Of a stretch of 64,000 bases of DNA, positions 21,084 to 33,581 are shown in pieces. Numbering within the stretch: the stretch's first letter is position 1; each line of letters opens with the position of its first letter. Location of the stretch: positions 46,324,147 to 46,388,146 of the forward strand of contig CM055110.1 of assembly GCA_029204225.1 (NCBI GenBank). The letters are read 5' to 3'. Both the position numbers and the translations under genes were made by a program. The stretch comes from Diphasiastrum complanatum. Its lineage: Eukaryota > Streptophyta > Lycopodiopsida > Lycopodiales > Lycopodiaceae. Under the pieces are notes generated by a model. That model was not told the DNA's origin and searched no databases. It saw nothing but the letters and a program-made list of their open reading frames with translations.

Positions 21084-22869
21084 TGAACATCATATGCATA
21101 TGCTTGAAGAAGGCTCAAGTGCTCCAACAATCAAGAAGAAGATGGCCGAGGAGCAAGATCTTGGTTTTGAGGAGGAGCTCATGGAGGAGCAAGCACCAAA
21201 CCCACCTATCACACCAAGTAGATCTTCAAGGGCAAAAGTGGAGCCATCAAGGCTCACATATCAAGGCAAAGGACAGCAAGTTGAGGGTATATCATCCACT
21301 TCTTATGCTTTATCTAGTTTTGAAGAACCGTCTAATGTTGAAGATGCATTGAACTCCAAAGAATGGTATAAAGCTATGTTGGATGAGTATGATGCCTTGA
21401 TTGAGAATGAAACTTGGTTGCTTGTTGAGAGACCTCAAAGGAATGTAATAGGATGCAAGTGGGTCTTCAAGCTTAAGTTGAATGCAAATGGGAGTGTTAA
21501 CAAACATAAAGCAAGATTAGTTGCAAAAGGTTATGCTCAAGAGAGAGGGATAGACTATGAGGAAACTTTTGCACCCGTGGCCAAGATGGTCACAATAAGA
21601 CTAATCATTGCACTTGCATCACATTTTGGATGGATTCTATGTCAAATGGATGTCTCTAATGCTTTCTTGAATGGTTTTTTGAAAGAGGATATCTATATGG
21701 AGCAGCCACAAGGGTTCATCAAGCATGGAATGGAGAACAAAGTATGCCATCTCCAAAGAAGCATCTATGGCTTGAAGCAAGCCTCGAGATCTTGGAATTC
21801 AAGACTACATTGCTATCTTATTTCACTTTCTTTTGTTCAAAGTGAATATGATCCCACTCTTTACATTAAGTTTGATGATGTTGGTATTGTACTTTTACTC
21901 ATTTATGTAGATGACATCATCATTAGTGGAAATAGTGTTGATGGTATTGAAAAAATCAAGATAGATCTATCCTTAGAGTTCAAGATGGTAGATCTAGGGT
22001 GTCTTCACTTCATCTTAGGCATAGAAGTACTTAGAGGGTCTGATTTTATCTTTATAAGTCAAGTAAACTATGCTCAAAGTCTTTTGAAGAAGTTTAAGAT
22101 GGAAGTATGCAAAAGTGTTGACACACCAATGGATCAAGATGTAAAAGTGCCAAATGAAGATGATGAAAGATCCTTCATGGACATCACTTTGTTTAGGCAA
22201 CTTATAGGTTCCTTAATGTGGATCACTATAACTAGACCAGATCTTAGCTTTAGTGTATGTAGGTTGAGCCAATCCATGCAAAAGCCATTGAATATCCATT
22301 GGAAAAAGACTAAGAGGATTCTAAGATACATCTCGGGTACATTGGATTTTGGGATTCTATATAGAGGAGATGTGATTAACCTTCATGCATTTAGTGATTC
22401 AGATTTTGTAGGGGACAAGAGGGATAGGAAATCAACAAGTGCCTATTCAACTTTCATAGGAGAAGGTGTGGTTTCATGGCTTTCAAAAAAGCAAGAAACT
22501 ATATCTCTATCTTCAACCGAGGCCGAGTACAAAGCTTTGACAACCACTACAAAGGAGGTACTTTGGATCAAGAGATTATTGGTGGAACTAAAGATCATGG
22601 ATTCAGAGGAGGCACCAATCATCTACAATGACAATATATCAGCCCAACACCTTGCATCTAACCCAATCTTCCATGCAAGATCTAAGCACATTGAGATATG
22701 CCATCACTTTGTGAGAGAAATGGTGCAAGCCAAGGAGATTGCTTTGGAGCATGTTCCAAGCAATGAATGTGTAGCTGATATACTTACTAAACCACTTCAA
22801 AAGACACCTTCTATGAAGTTCAGATCATCACTTGGAGTGATTAGTAAAGCAATGATTGAACCAAGCTAG
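20920..22869 (+). CDS. Copia reverse transcriptase and RNase H portion
   Basis: This is the +1-relative continuation of the polyprotein; real homology begins near 20965 and its apparent ATG is not a true start. After an acidic linker, RT begins at WYKAMLDEYDALIENETW and includes CKWVFKLK, QMDVSNAFLNG, YGLKQASRSWN and the catalytic YVDD at residues 329-332 (21904-21915). RNase H follows with the SDSDF and SSTEAEYKAL motifs. The frame ends at TAG 22869, just before the purine tract. Apart from the single frameshift the domain is intact, so complementation in trans by a sister copy is plausible. Confidence 0.9.
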   Translation: MGVYVMCMCHWKQEPKEDPSSTRGIMLGYASSSKGYKVYLPSLNKFVVSRDVIFDEHHMHMLEEGSSAPTIKKKMAEEQDLGFEEELMEEQAPNPPITPSRSSRAKVEPSRLTYQGKGQQVEGISSTSYALSSFEEPSNVEDALNSKEWYKAMLDEYDALIENETWLLVERPQRNVIGCKWVFKLKLNANGSVNKHKARLVAKGYAQERGIDYEETFAPVAKMVTIRLIIALASHFGWILCQMDVSNAFLNGFLKEDIYMEQPQGFIKHGMENKVCHLQRSIYGLKQASRSWNSRLHCYLISLSFVQSEYDPTLYIKFDDVGIVLLLIYVDDIIISGNSVDGIEKIKIDLSLEFKMVDLGCLHFILGIEVLRGSDFIFISQVNYAQSLLKKFKMEVCKSVDTPMDQDVKVPNEDDERSFMDITLFRQLIGSLMWITITRPDLSFSVCRLSQSMQKPLNIHWKKTKRILRYISGTLDFGILYRGDVINLHAFSDSDFVGDKRDRKSTSAYSTFIGEGVVSWLSKKQETISLSSTEAEYKALTTTTKEVLWIKRLLVELKIMDSEEAPIIYNDNISAQHLASNPIFHARSKHIEICHHFVREMVQAKEIALEHVPSNECVADILTKPLQKTPSMKFRSSLGVISKAMIEPS

Positions 22870-22872
22870 ATA

Positions 22873-22883
22873 GTGAGGAGGAG
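22873..22883 (+). other. Copia polypurine tract
   Basis: GTGAGGAGGAG directly precedes the 3' LTR and would prime plus-strand synthesis. The same GAGGAGGAG core lies at the matching place in the 30584-36298 element. Confidence 0.8.
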
Positions 22884-23565
22884 TGTTAAAAATTCACAAT
22901 TCTAGCTTGACTAGTTTTGGTCATATGACTTGTAAATAGTTAGATGGTCATGATGTGGCTTGTCACACGTGCCAAATAGCATAGGATTCCATTCATAAGG
23001 ATGTTCTCAAGTAGATCTAAGTGTTAGAACCTTTGGAATGAGTCCAAATTATGCTTAGATACAAGGGAGAAAAAATAGGAGCTATTTTTGGTAATTTTTG
23101 CATTGTTGAGGGATCTCCAAGATTCCAACCCTAACTTGGTAGGGATGAAAGATCCACCAAAATTAGCATTAGGGATAGGTTTAGGGCTACTCATACCTGC
23201 CCAAAACCGTGATGGATCATGTATATATAGGTGATGATATCTCACCAAAATCAATCAAGCAATTTCATGTTTTTTCTCTCATAATGGTGCAATTGCTCTC
23301 TATGTTCATAATTGTTTGAGTACTTGTGATTACTAATGATTATAGGATTGAATGTAGGTCTGGTGTACAGTACTCAGACTGTGGGAGGCCGTACTTTCAC
23401 ACGTGTGAAGCCTTCTTCAAGGATTTGGGCCATTTAGTGAGGTTCAAGCATAGATTTTTGATGGATTTTGATGGTTCAACTTGTGCTAATATTATGAAAT
23501 CATAATCTATTGTTTCCCTCATCATTTCAAGTGTTTTAGGATCCTTATTTGCTGTAATTTTTACA
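22884..23565 (+). repeat. 3' LTR of the copia element
   Basis: 682 bp, same length as the 5' LTR, with three substitutions seen. It is followed by the GGGAG duplication at 23566-23570 and then LINE sequence. Confidence 0.93.
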
Positions 23566-23570
23566 GGGAG

Positions 23571-24675
23571 CGAGCATATATGAGGTTCTGATGTAGCTGG
23601 ATGCATTCCTGATCATACCAGGGGTTATAGGGTCTATGACGTTGCTGGTCTTTGGGCCGTGGGGATGGAAAGGCAATGGAAGCTGCAGTATGGATGGTCT
23701 GGACAAGAAAGAGGGACTGCTCCTCTAAAGTATGCTCATGTGGGAAATTAGTAAGGAGATCGGAGAGGGCTTCTCTGTATAGTGGTGTGTGATGTGAAGT
23801 GTAGCGGTAGGTGGGTTTAACTGTAGGGGTCGAAGAGAAAATAGGTGTGATGGGGAGATGATTGACAGAGAGTGAGAGATATGAATGATCAGAAAGAGTG
23901 GTGCGGTGTACAGAGAAGGATGAAATAAAGTGAAGGAGAAATGGTGAACCCATGAAATAGTCGACGACGCTATGTCCTCCACTACGTGAGAAGCAAGTGT
24001 AGTCACAGAGCTTGGCAGCTGAAGAAGGCCATTATAAATGGCCAGTCCATGAGCCTCACCCAACTGAAGCATCTGCTCCCCATATGATGTGACTGGACCC
24101 GCTGGATCTGTCAATCGCCGTATAAGACCAAGATCATCCCAGTCAAGTGCATGTATCCACTGTGGGTCATCTGCTGCTTTGTAAAATTCCGTTTGCCTAG
24201 ACCCAGTCTTGGCATTGAAGTCCCGCTCTAGAAGAATATATCCTCGATCATGATCTCTGATAATGTCCGATGAAATATCCGTGAAAGGTGACTCCTCTTC
24301 TGAGGTGAAAGATGATGTCTCTGGAGGGAAATAACAAATAGCCATGAATATGTCACGATCTAACTCCATCAACCTATGGTCCAACCTGATCCAGATATAG
24401 CGAGCCTGCTCGTCAGTGTATAGTAGCTCGACCCATGGCCGGAGAGAGTCTTGAAATAAACAAGCCACACCACCTGAACCACGACTAGTCAGTGCCCTCG
24501 TTTTCCCTCCGCAAGTAGAAAGCTTGCAAAATCCCTCAATGCAAGAAAGTCCTCTCTCAGGACTCTCATGTGTCTCAGTAAGTATAAGGATATCCCCTGT
24601 AGTACAAAAATCTCTAAAGCCTCCTACTGTAGCTGAAGAATGGATACCATTGCAGTTCCATAAACTGAACCGCAA
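23571..24675 (-). pseudogene. LINE ORF2, apurinic endonuclease part
   Basis: ORF2 starts at ATG 24675 (RFSLWNCNGIH), with the metal-binding Glu at residue 34 (LILTETHES). The GDFN motif is changed to RDFN (LERDFNAKTG). A frameshift near 23950 moves the rest into the frame 23953-23571, which keeps the terminal SDHSYLSLSV motif. The endonuclease nicks target DNA at the start of LINE integration. The G-to-R change and the frameshift would each probably inactivate it. Confidence 0.8.
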
Positions 24676-24882
24676 TGCTTTTGTGAGGGCCCCCGAACCG
24701 CTCCTAAGTCCGGGGGGCCCAGATTCCTATGCCTCAGATTTTTGGGGGTCAATGTATCGGGCCTTACCATCCCAATAGATCACCCTTTTTCCCAGTGCTT
24801 CGCTGAAAACCTTCCTCCTTTCGACAACTTGCATAAGTGTGAGATCATCGTCCATGAAGACAAGGGTACCTCTCAGCCTAGC

Positions 24883-25546
24883 TCATAGCCTAAGGACGGC
24901 TTGCCGCTCCTCTATTCCCGTGAACCGTATGATGAGTGTAGTTGGATCTCTTTTAGTTCTCCACGCTTTTTCCATTCCATTGTGATGGTGGAAAAAGTGT
25001 ATCCGTGAGGAAACTGGATGCTTCGGTAATTGGTGCCTTAGTATCTTCGATTCCTCGCACCCGCACATTCAGAGATTTATACTTCCGCATTTCTTCTTCG
25101 GATATGGTGGCTGAGATGACGCTATTGAAAGCGTTTGTACCTTCTTTACCGTCTTCTTTGAATAGAGAGGCCCATGTTTTGGTTTCCGCCTTTTGTTGCT
25201 CAATCCGTTCCTCCAATTCTTGGATCTTTGTGGTGCTGGCTGGTTCTTCTTTTCTGCTCAAGGTCTCTTCCAAAGATATGATCCGGGCCATCATAGTTTG
25301 CTTCTTGATTGCCATAGCTTGTATTGTGGTTTTCAATTGACCCATTTCCATCCTTAGGTAGCTACATTCCAGTGTAATCTGTTCCATGCAAGAGAGAAGG
25401 TACTGTGCAAATGCTTTCGTAGGAGAGTAGGCTTCTTTAGGGAATGAGAGAGGATAATGGGAGGGGGTAGGAGAACCATGGAGAAAGGAGAGGGCCAAGG
25501 AAGAGGAAGAGGGGAGAGAGAGATGGAGAGAGTAAAAAGATTTCAC
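24883..25546 (-). pseudogene. LINE ORF1, coiled-coil RNA-binding protein
   Basis: The frame 25546-24953 encodes a long heptad region (about residues 55-130, LETLSRKEE and ELEERIEQQKAE segments) followed by YKSLNVRVRGIE. A frameshift near 25010-24960 continues in 25068-24883 with the IIRFTGIEERQAVLRL motif, typical of the RRM-like C-terminal part of L1 ORF1 proteins. The protein coats LINE RNA. The first ATG is uncertain, and the frame may start inside the coiled coil near 25375. Confidence 0.65.
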
Positions 25547-25550
25547 ATAG

Positions 25551-27672
<2,122 letters not shown>

Positions 27673-27776
27673 CCCTTCTAGACTACATCATGTCTCTTCT
27701 TCCATGCCAAAGCTTTGAGTGAACTTCTAGTCATAGTCTTGGATGTTGACAAAAAAATTATAACAATAAGGGGACT

Positions 27777-27836
27777 CCAAATTTTGGAGGTTAAAAAGGA
27801 GCCATGCCAAATTTTGGAGGTTAAAAAGGAGCCATG
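27777..27836. repeat. Perfect 30-bp tandem duplication
   Basis: A unit starting CCAAATTTTGGAGG and ending GAGCCATG is present twice, at 27777-27806 and 27807-27836, with no mismatch. Confidence 0.95.
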
Positions 27837-29019
27837 AATATGCTATTGTGGTTCCTTTGCTATTGTACTTATTTGCCTCAACAAGAGGAAATGGCCAATT
27901 CTTCTAGACTGCAAGAGAGCAAAATATTATTAAAGTATTTGGTTTTAGATTTTTCCAAGGTTCTAAAAAAGCTCATTCAAACAATCTCCAAGTATTGGAT
28001 TTGTACTATTCAAGGAGGTAAAGAAGTCCCGATTCGTACTTGTACTATGCATTAAAGCATTGCATTCTCCATCATACGTGGGGAGCAAACAAATTTATGA
28101 CTCACAACAAGGAGCTTCTCGTGATTTACTTGATAGGTCTTTGTGGGTCCAAGATCAAAGTCAACAACTTAACCATTGAATAGAAACAAGGCAATAAGGA
28201 GTGCGTGCTGAAGATGGAAGCAACACCATTGCGAATTGAATGAGAAATATTGCGAGGTTCTCCTTAACGAATCTTTCAAAATTGACAAAAAATAGGTCAA
28301 TTTAGAAAAGCCATGTTTTTTGTGCATACAAATATGAAATGACGTGTTTTTCTTATATTTTTAAAATACAAACATGTGAAAAATTATAAACCTACAAAAA
28401 TATGTTTTTTTTTTGTATATCAAGAAGGTCAACAAAAAAAATATGTTCAAAATCTCCCAAAAACCTACATAATTTTCCACTTTGTACTAATTTTTTAATT
28501 TGCTAGTTACAAAGTATTGTCTATTTTTTAATTATATTCACATTTACAAAAACGACAAAATAAATTTTAATAACATAATTATATATTGTATTTTTTTAAT
28601 ATCAAGCAAACATACTTTTTATATTAAACTATCTTATTGATATATTCAAATTTAGTTATATTTGTAATTTGGTCAACAAATAGATATAAAATATATTCAA
28701 ATTTAATGATAATAATGAGCTACGTGAGCATCTTCATGCAATTTATAAAAACATTTTTCATTTAATATCACATAACTTCAAAAAGTCACATGGAATATAT
28801 ATATTTTTAAAAGACATTAAAAATCTTTAATATCCAATTTCTTTTTTAACAAATCGGATAACTGAAACTATACAAAAAAATATAAATACTATCAAATTCT
28901 ATCTAGAAAAATAACTTTAGCACACTTTCAAAGATTTCTTTAAGCTTTCTAGCAAATTCAAGTGACACAAGATTTACAAAAATTAAGTATACTATAAATC
29001 AATGTTTTTGCACAGATGA
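27837..29019. other. AT-rich spacer, no gene recognised
   Basis: Very AT-rich DNA, especially 28280-29000, with long T and A runs. No frame, RNA gene or transposon end was identified. Confidence 0.5.
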
Positions 29020-29568
29020 TTAACTGCATAGTGTAATTATCTCTTTAATTTCAATATTTATACGTCTAATAGTTGATTTATACAGGGGGCTAACCAATTT
29101 TTCTTTTGAGATTAACTCTCTAATCTGCTTTTGCTCACTGGAAAATACACTAGAACTTAACGGGAAGCCCGACAAAGTTGTCTCTTCTTCCTCTGATGAT
29201 GGCTCTTCTTCAATCTCAATGGACTTTTAATTTTTTCGGGAAAAAACTTTTCTTCTTGGTGGTTTTGCCTTTAGAGTTTTCTCATTTTCAGTTGTCACGA
29301 CAACTTTCAACTTGCTAAAATCAAACTCCTTTTCCTTCTCATCATGCAACCTTCTCTTTGTGAGTATGACATGGAATTTCTTGGTCGACTCAACCTCTGG
29401 TGCCTTTGACTTTTGACAGGTATTCTCCTTTTCAAAGACAATCTCGTTGCGTATAAAAGAAAATAAACATGTATTCATATTTGTTGATTGTTCATAATAG
29501 CTGATAGCAAAGATCGCTTTGACAAAGCTTTTCATTGACGACCACAAGCCTCTTTGGAAACTTCTCAT
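29020..29568 (-). pseudogene. Charged coding relic of unknown family, one internal stop
   Basis: A minus-strand frame from 29568 is rich in Lys and Glu (KRRLHDEKEKEFDFSKLK). It meets TAA at 29229-29227, then continues in the same frame for about 68 codons through an acidic stretch (EIEEEPSSEEEETT) to a stop at 29022-29020. The sustained, compositionally consistent frame across the stop suggests a decayed gene or transposon protein. No family was recognised, and upstream sequence is lost or unrecognised. Confidence 0.35.
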
Positions 29569-29770
29569 TGTTCACATCCTCGACGATTATGATGATAGTG
29601 TCAAGGTTATCCATGTTACAATTGGATTTTTTTTTGAAAATTTAAAAAAAAAAATATATGATTTTTTTGAAAAAAAAAAAATCCAAATTCCGATGCGCCG
29701 TATCCAGTTGGTGTGTTCCAATGGAATGCATCGGAATTTATAATATATATTTTTTAGTTATTATAAAATC

Positions 29771-29890
29771 CGATGCCTTGGATCGAGTTGTGGACACACC
29801 AACTCGATGCACTGCATCGAGTTGGTGTCTCAACCGATACATTGTATCGAGTTGAAGCACCAACTGTATACATTGTATCTAGTTGGAACA
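29771..29890. repeat. Decayed ~30-bp minisatellite with palindromic units
   Basis: Successive units resemble CGATRCAYTGYATCGAGTTG plus about 10 bases (starts near 29771, 29804, 29834 and 29864). The core CGATGCAxTGCATCG is self-complementary. A diverged unit lies near 29691. Confidence 0.65.
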
Positions 29891-30578
29891 TCTTCATGGT
29901 TTCTATAGAATATTTTAGGTAGTCTATTCATTTTATCGAGATATCAGCCAATTTAGTATCATGTTTACATTCTAGTGGCTTTAGCACTTGGAATGGTTGA
30001 GCTACTAAAGCTACATTTGATTAATGTGTCAATTCATATTGTTTTTTTTGAAAAGCTCAGATTATAGCTAGAGGGAGTGTTTTCATTTACTAATGATTAG
30101 CGCTCAAAGGATCTATTAATGGTTATGCATAATGTTCCAGGAAACCCTAGCTAAGAAGGCGAACAAATTGGTTGTAGAAGAGACTGTATCTTGTTGTGTC
30201 CTCTTTGCAAATAAATAGGATATGATAGTAACATTGGTATCTAGATCCAAACTTCTATTTGTAGAGTCTTGTATTTAATGTTCTCTGTTTTGCTCTAGTA
30301 ATCTAATTATTTAGCACACGTCTACAACTTTTTGTAGCAAAGAAAAATAGGAGTGAACCCATGTCTACAACTTTTTCCAGCAAAGGAAAATAGAAAATTA
30401 TATTTCTATGCGATTGAAGATCACACGGAGATTTCATAACACTGGTACATTACACTTGTCTAGGTTGTGCCTGTTTAGAAAGATATTTGGAAATATCACA
30501 TGTGCCCATTCTTTAGACTGCTTAACAAGCCAAATGGGCGGAGACCCATTGTTTTCAACAAAGCCATTTCTACAACAT
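29891..30578. other. Spacer, no gene recognised
   Basis: Short frames only (maximum about 71 codons). No recognisable motif. Confidence 0.45.
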
Positions 30579-30583
30579 CTTCA

Positions 30584-31448
30584 TGTGAAATTTCAGAGAA
30601 ATAAAGACCAAGAATGGATCTAGATAAGATCCTCAAGAGGTGTTGGAAGCTAGATTACATGATCTACTAATCAACCAATGATTAGATCTAGAATTAGATC
30701 AATTCCCCATCAAAAATCTAGCAAGAACAACAAGCAAATGATTAAACTTGAGACCTACTGCCTTCACACGTGTGAAGAACAGTACCTGTACGGAATTACA
30801 GCAGAGAGTGAAGTACACAAGTGTTAGAAAGCAATAGAACCATAAAATCACAACACAAATATGAGAATACTCAAGATATGCCTCCAAAACCAAGATCTTG
30901 CCTCATTGATCTCTCAAAGTGGATCCATCATGGATTAAATACAAAAATCATCATACTCTCTCTCTAAGACACTTCCAGCACGTGTGAGACAGGTCATAGT
31001 GCTTATCCATATCCACTTTGGCTAAGATTCCATTAATTTGCCACATCATCATTGGTGGCTAGTGTTGACCTTCTAGATTCCTACAAATTAGGAGATAGGT
31101 CCTACAATCTAGGAGATTTGACTTTTGACATGTATGAAATCTATATACAATGGATCTGAACTTTCTATATGATATTTCACACGTGGGAGACCACTCCTAC
31201 CCATGTGATATAGCATTTTCTACCACTAGAATGGTGCCAAGTGTCATAATACTACTAAACTAGTTTTTGGCCAATTTAGCCACTAGTTTCCAATTTAAAT
31301 GATATGTACAACATTTATGATCTATCTAAATGACTTAGGCATAGATTTCACACGTGGGAACAGGCTCCACACATGTCTAATGATGATAGGTACAAGTCAT
31401 TATGGTATTTACAAGATTTAACCAAGTTAGCTTTTGCCAATTTTAACA
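30584..31448 (-). repeat. Left LTR (3' LTR in element orientation)
   Basis: 865 bp, TGTGAAATTTC...TTTTAACA on the plus strand. CACGTG occurs four times: 30767-30772 (within CACACGTGTG, 30765-30774), 30979-30984, 31180-31185 and 31351-31356. Confidence 0.95.
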
Positions 31449-31457
31449 CTCCTCCTC
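31449..31457 (-). other. Polypurine tract
   Basis: CTCCTCCTC on the plus strand reads GAGGAGGAG on the element strand, immediately before the 3' LTR. Confidence 0.8.
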
Positions 31458-31565
31458 AAAACTAACTTGATACATCTATGGTACATCTATTTACAACACT
31501 TAAGGCTGATCATTGCAGGTTCATAGGTGTGAAGATCAGCCAATGAGTTTGATGAAGATCCAAGA

Positions 31566-33404
31566 TCACCATATCCATGATAGTGCCTCCTTGATGTTGA
31601 CTTCTTTGATGAACTTGAGAGCTTTGCACCACTTGATCACTTTTTCCATTGATTTGTTCCATCCTTGAAACATATGGTTGATCCAAAAGCTCAAAAATAG
31701 CTGAAATTCCATGAGAAAATAAAGAGTCCTTCTTGACTCATAAGGATCACAAAGATCCAACATCATGTTACCAAGATCTCGAGAATTTGGCTCATCAACA
31801 TTGGCAAGACTATGCATGCTATAATAACCAAGAGTTCGCATCATATCTTCATGCTTGATTTCCATTCTAATCTCAGATCTAATGAGGCTAAATACTTTAT
31901 TATGGAGATAAGTGTCCTTAGAGGATGATTCACTTACTCTCATAAAGAGTTTACAATTTGCCTCAATACATGAAAAAAGACAAATTTTCATACTATGAAT
32001 GAGCAAATCACTCTTGCTCTTGCAAGATTCAAGAGCATACATTTGATGAAATAACCATTTGCTTTCTAATTGATCTAAAATCAATTTGAAATCATTAAGA
32101 ACATCAACTATGTTCTCAAGAGAGACACCATACTCAACTAGTATTGCTTTACTCCAACTTTGAGTTGCAAAAGTCTCACCAAAGCAAATTGATTCACCAA
32201 ATGACATATGAGAAGAAAGCATAAGATCTATACCACTTGAAATGTGCTCCTCTTTCCCTTGAAATGTGAGCCATATGAGCTCAACCATGTCTCTTGATAT
32301 TCTTCTTGGAATCATAACTTGAGAAGGACTCTCCTCCTCAATCCTTGGCACACTTGAACCTTGAGATGACTCCTTAAGATCAACTTCTTGGTGCTCCTCC
32401 TTGATGAAAATCCGAGACCTCCATGTCTCATAATGATCACAATAAACATGACCATACATTGTGCACTTTCTATGATCAACAATATTACTTATGCTAGAAC
32501 CATAAGTCCAAAAATCACCACAACTTGACATGATTTTTCTAATATTGAAATCAAGAACTATTTCCATCTCAATAAGGCTAACTACTTGCTTATGGATATA
32601 AGTGTCCACTTTGGATGCTTCACTTATTCTCATAAGAAGTTTACAACTTGCCTTTAAAATTGAAAATTTACAACTTTCAACATTATGAATGAACACATCA
32701 TTCATGATCTTATTGAAACCAAAAGAAAATACATCATGAAGACATTTCCATTTCCTTGTCTTTATACTCAATGTAAGTTTACAAGGAAAACATGCTTTGC
32801 TATCTATTAAGGCATCACACTCAACTAGTATTGCCTTAATCCACATTTGAGATACAAAAATCTCTTCAAAGCAAAATAGTTCTTCAAAAGATGTCATGAG
32901 AGCATAAATGGAACTATTTTCATTTTGTGATTGCTCCTCCTTAATTTTGCTTGGTTTCTCTTGGATCATAACAATAACTTTGAACTTATCCAAAGTTCCA
33001 AACAAAATGCTTTCCAAGAACATGAAATAAATCCAAGTGACATTCATGAAAGAAACATCTTTCTTTGCATCTTGAACCAAACAATGCACTTCCAAATAAA
33101 AAACTTCTAGAGGTTTGAAATGTGTGGTGATGGATTTTTGAAGACAACTCTTGTAAGTCCTTGTGAGACTCCAAGCCTCATGCATCTTTCCACAAAGGAA
33201 ACACATTTCCTTAGATTTGTCCTTCTTGCCTTTGCATTTTGCACTTGAATCTCCATCCTTCACCTCGGCCCCCTTGCTTTGGTTCTCCTTGGATGGATTG
33301 GTCTTCATTTTGTAGCATCTTGAGACAAAATGATCTCTCTTGCCACAAAGGTTGCATTTAGGATCCTTACTTGCCTCCAATAGGTTGCCACCTATTGATG
33401 CCAT
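31566..33404 (-). CDS. Long single ORF of the non-autonomous copia element, internally duplicated
   Basis: An uninterrupted frame runs from ATG 33404 (MASIGGNLLEAS) to 31566, 612 codons; the open frame extends upstream to 33581 without a good start. MASI matches the gag start of the copia element at 18900. A CCHC knuckle follows at once (CNLCGKRDHFVSRC), then a degenerate second one (CFLCGKMHEAW). Two blocks of roughly 170-200 residues are related to each other: FEELFCFEEIFVSQMWIKAI ... KLLMRISEASKVDTYIH ... YETWRS, and FGESICFGETFATQSWSKAI ... KLFMRVSESSSKDTYLH ... YESRRT. The start of each resembles the copia segment just upstream of RT (LSSFEEPSNVEDALNSKEWY, WYKAMLDEYDALIE). No catalytic residue of protease, integrase or RT is seen. 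Function is unknown; a nucleic-acid-binding Gag-like role is possible through the knuckle. Confidence 0.7.
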   Translation of the reverse strand: MASIGGNLLEASKDPKCNLCGKRDHFVSRCYKMKTNPSKENQSKGAEVKDGDSSAKCKGKKDKSKEMCFLCGKMHEAWSLTRTYKSCLQKSITTHFKPLEVFYLEVHCLVQDAKKDVSFMNVTWIYFMFLESILFGTLDKFKVIVMIQEKPSKIKEEQSQNENSSIYALMTSFEELFCFEEIFVSQMWIKAILVECDALIDSKACFPCKLTLSIKTRKWKCLHDVFSFGFNKIMNDVFIHNVESCKFSILKASCKLLMRISEASKVDTYIHKQVVSLIEMEIVLDFNIRKIMSSCGDFWTYGSSISNIVDHRKCTMYGHVYCDHYETWRSRIFIKEEHQEVDLKESSQGSSVPRIEEESPSQVMIPRRISRDMVELIWLTFQGKEEHISSGIDLMLSSHMSFGESICFGETFATQSWSKAILVEYGVSLENIVDVLNDFKLILDQLESKWLFHQMYALESCKSKSDLLIHSMKICLFSCIEANCKLFMRVSESSSKDTYLHNKVFSLIRSEIRMEIKHEDMMRTLGYYSMHSLANVDEPNSRDLGNMMLDLCDPYESRRTLYFLMEFQLFLSFWINHMFQGWNKSMEKVIKWCKALKFIKEVNIKEALSWIW

Positions 33405-33581
33405 GATGAGGAAGTAAAACTTTGTGATATGACTTTTCAAAATGTAATTTGTGACTCTCAAGAAACTAGATTTGAACACATTCAACAATCTAGAAGGATC
33501 TACACAAGACAAATTTTGAATCATATCTCTTTTCAACCTAGTCAATTGGAAACTAATTTTTGCTTTGATCACTAAGACCAA

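Larger units (their letters stand above)
17407..23565 (+). mobile_element. Young Ty1/copia retrotransposon
   Basis: The element is 6159 bp long with 682-bp LTRs, a tRNA-Met PBS, a gag-pol frame in the order Gag, protease, integrase, RT, RNase H (the copia order), a purine tract and a 5-bp target duplication. The two LTRs differ at three positions that I could find by eye (at LTR offsets equivalent to 17540, 17992 and 18014), about 0.4 percent, so insertion is recent. One frameshift near 20965 between integrase and RT breaks the polyprotein. It sits in ORF2 of a LINE. Confidence 0.92.
16259..25550 (-). mobile_element. L1-like LINE, 3'-truncated and split by a copia insertion
   Basis: Minus-strand order is ORF1 (25546-24883), ORF2 endonuclease (24675-23571), copia insertion, ORF2 linker and reverse transcriptase (17401-16259). 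The RT domain breaks off after the VNVAKTKVF segment where the gypsy LTR begins, so the RT C-terminus, 3' UTR and poly(A) tail are lost. Excising the copia element and one GGGAG copy rejoins ORF2 in a single reading frame. Several stops and frameshifts elsewhere show the LINE was already dead. The 5' limit is uncertain; sequence upstream of about 25550 was not recognised. Confidence 0.75.
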
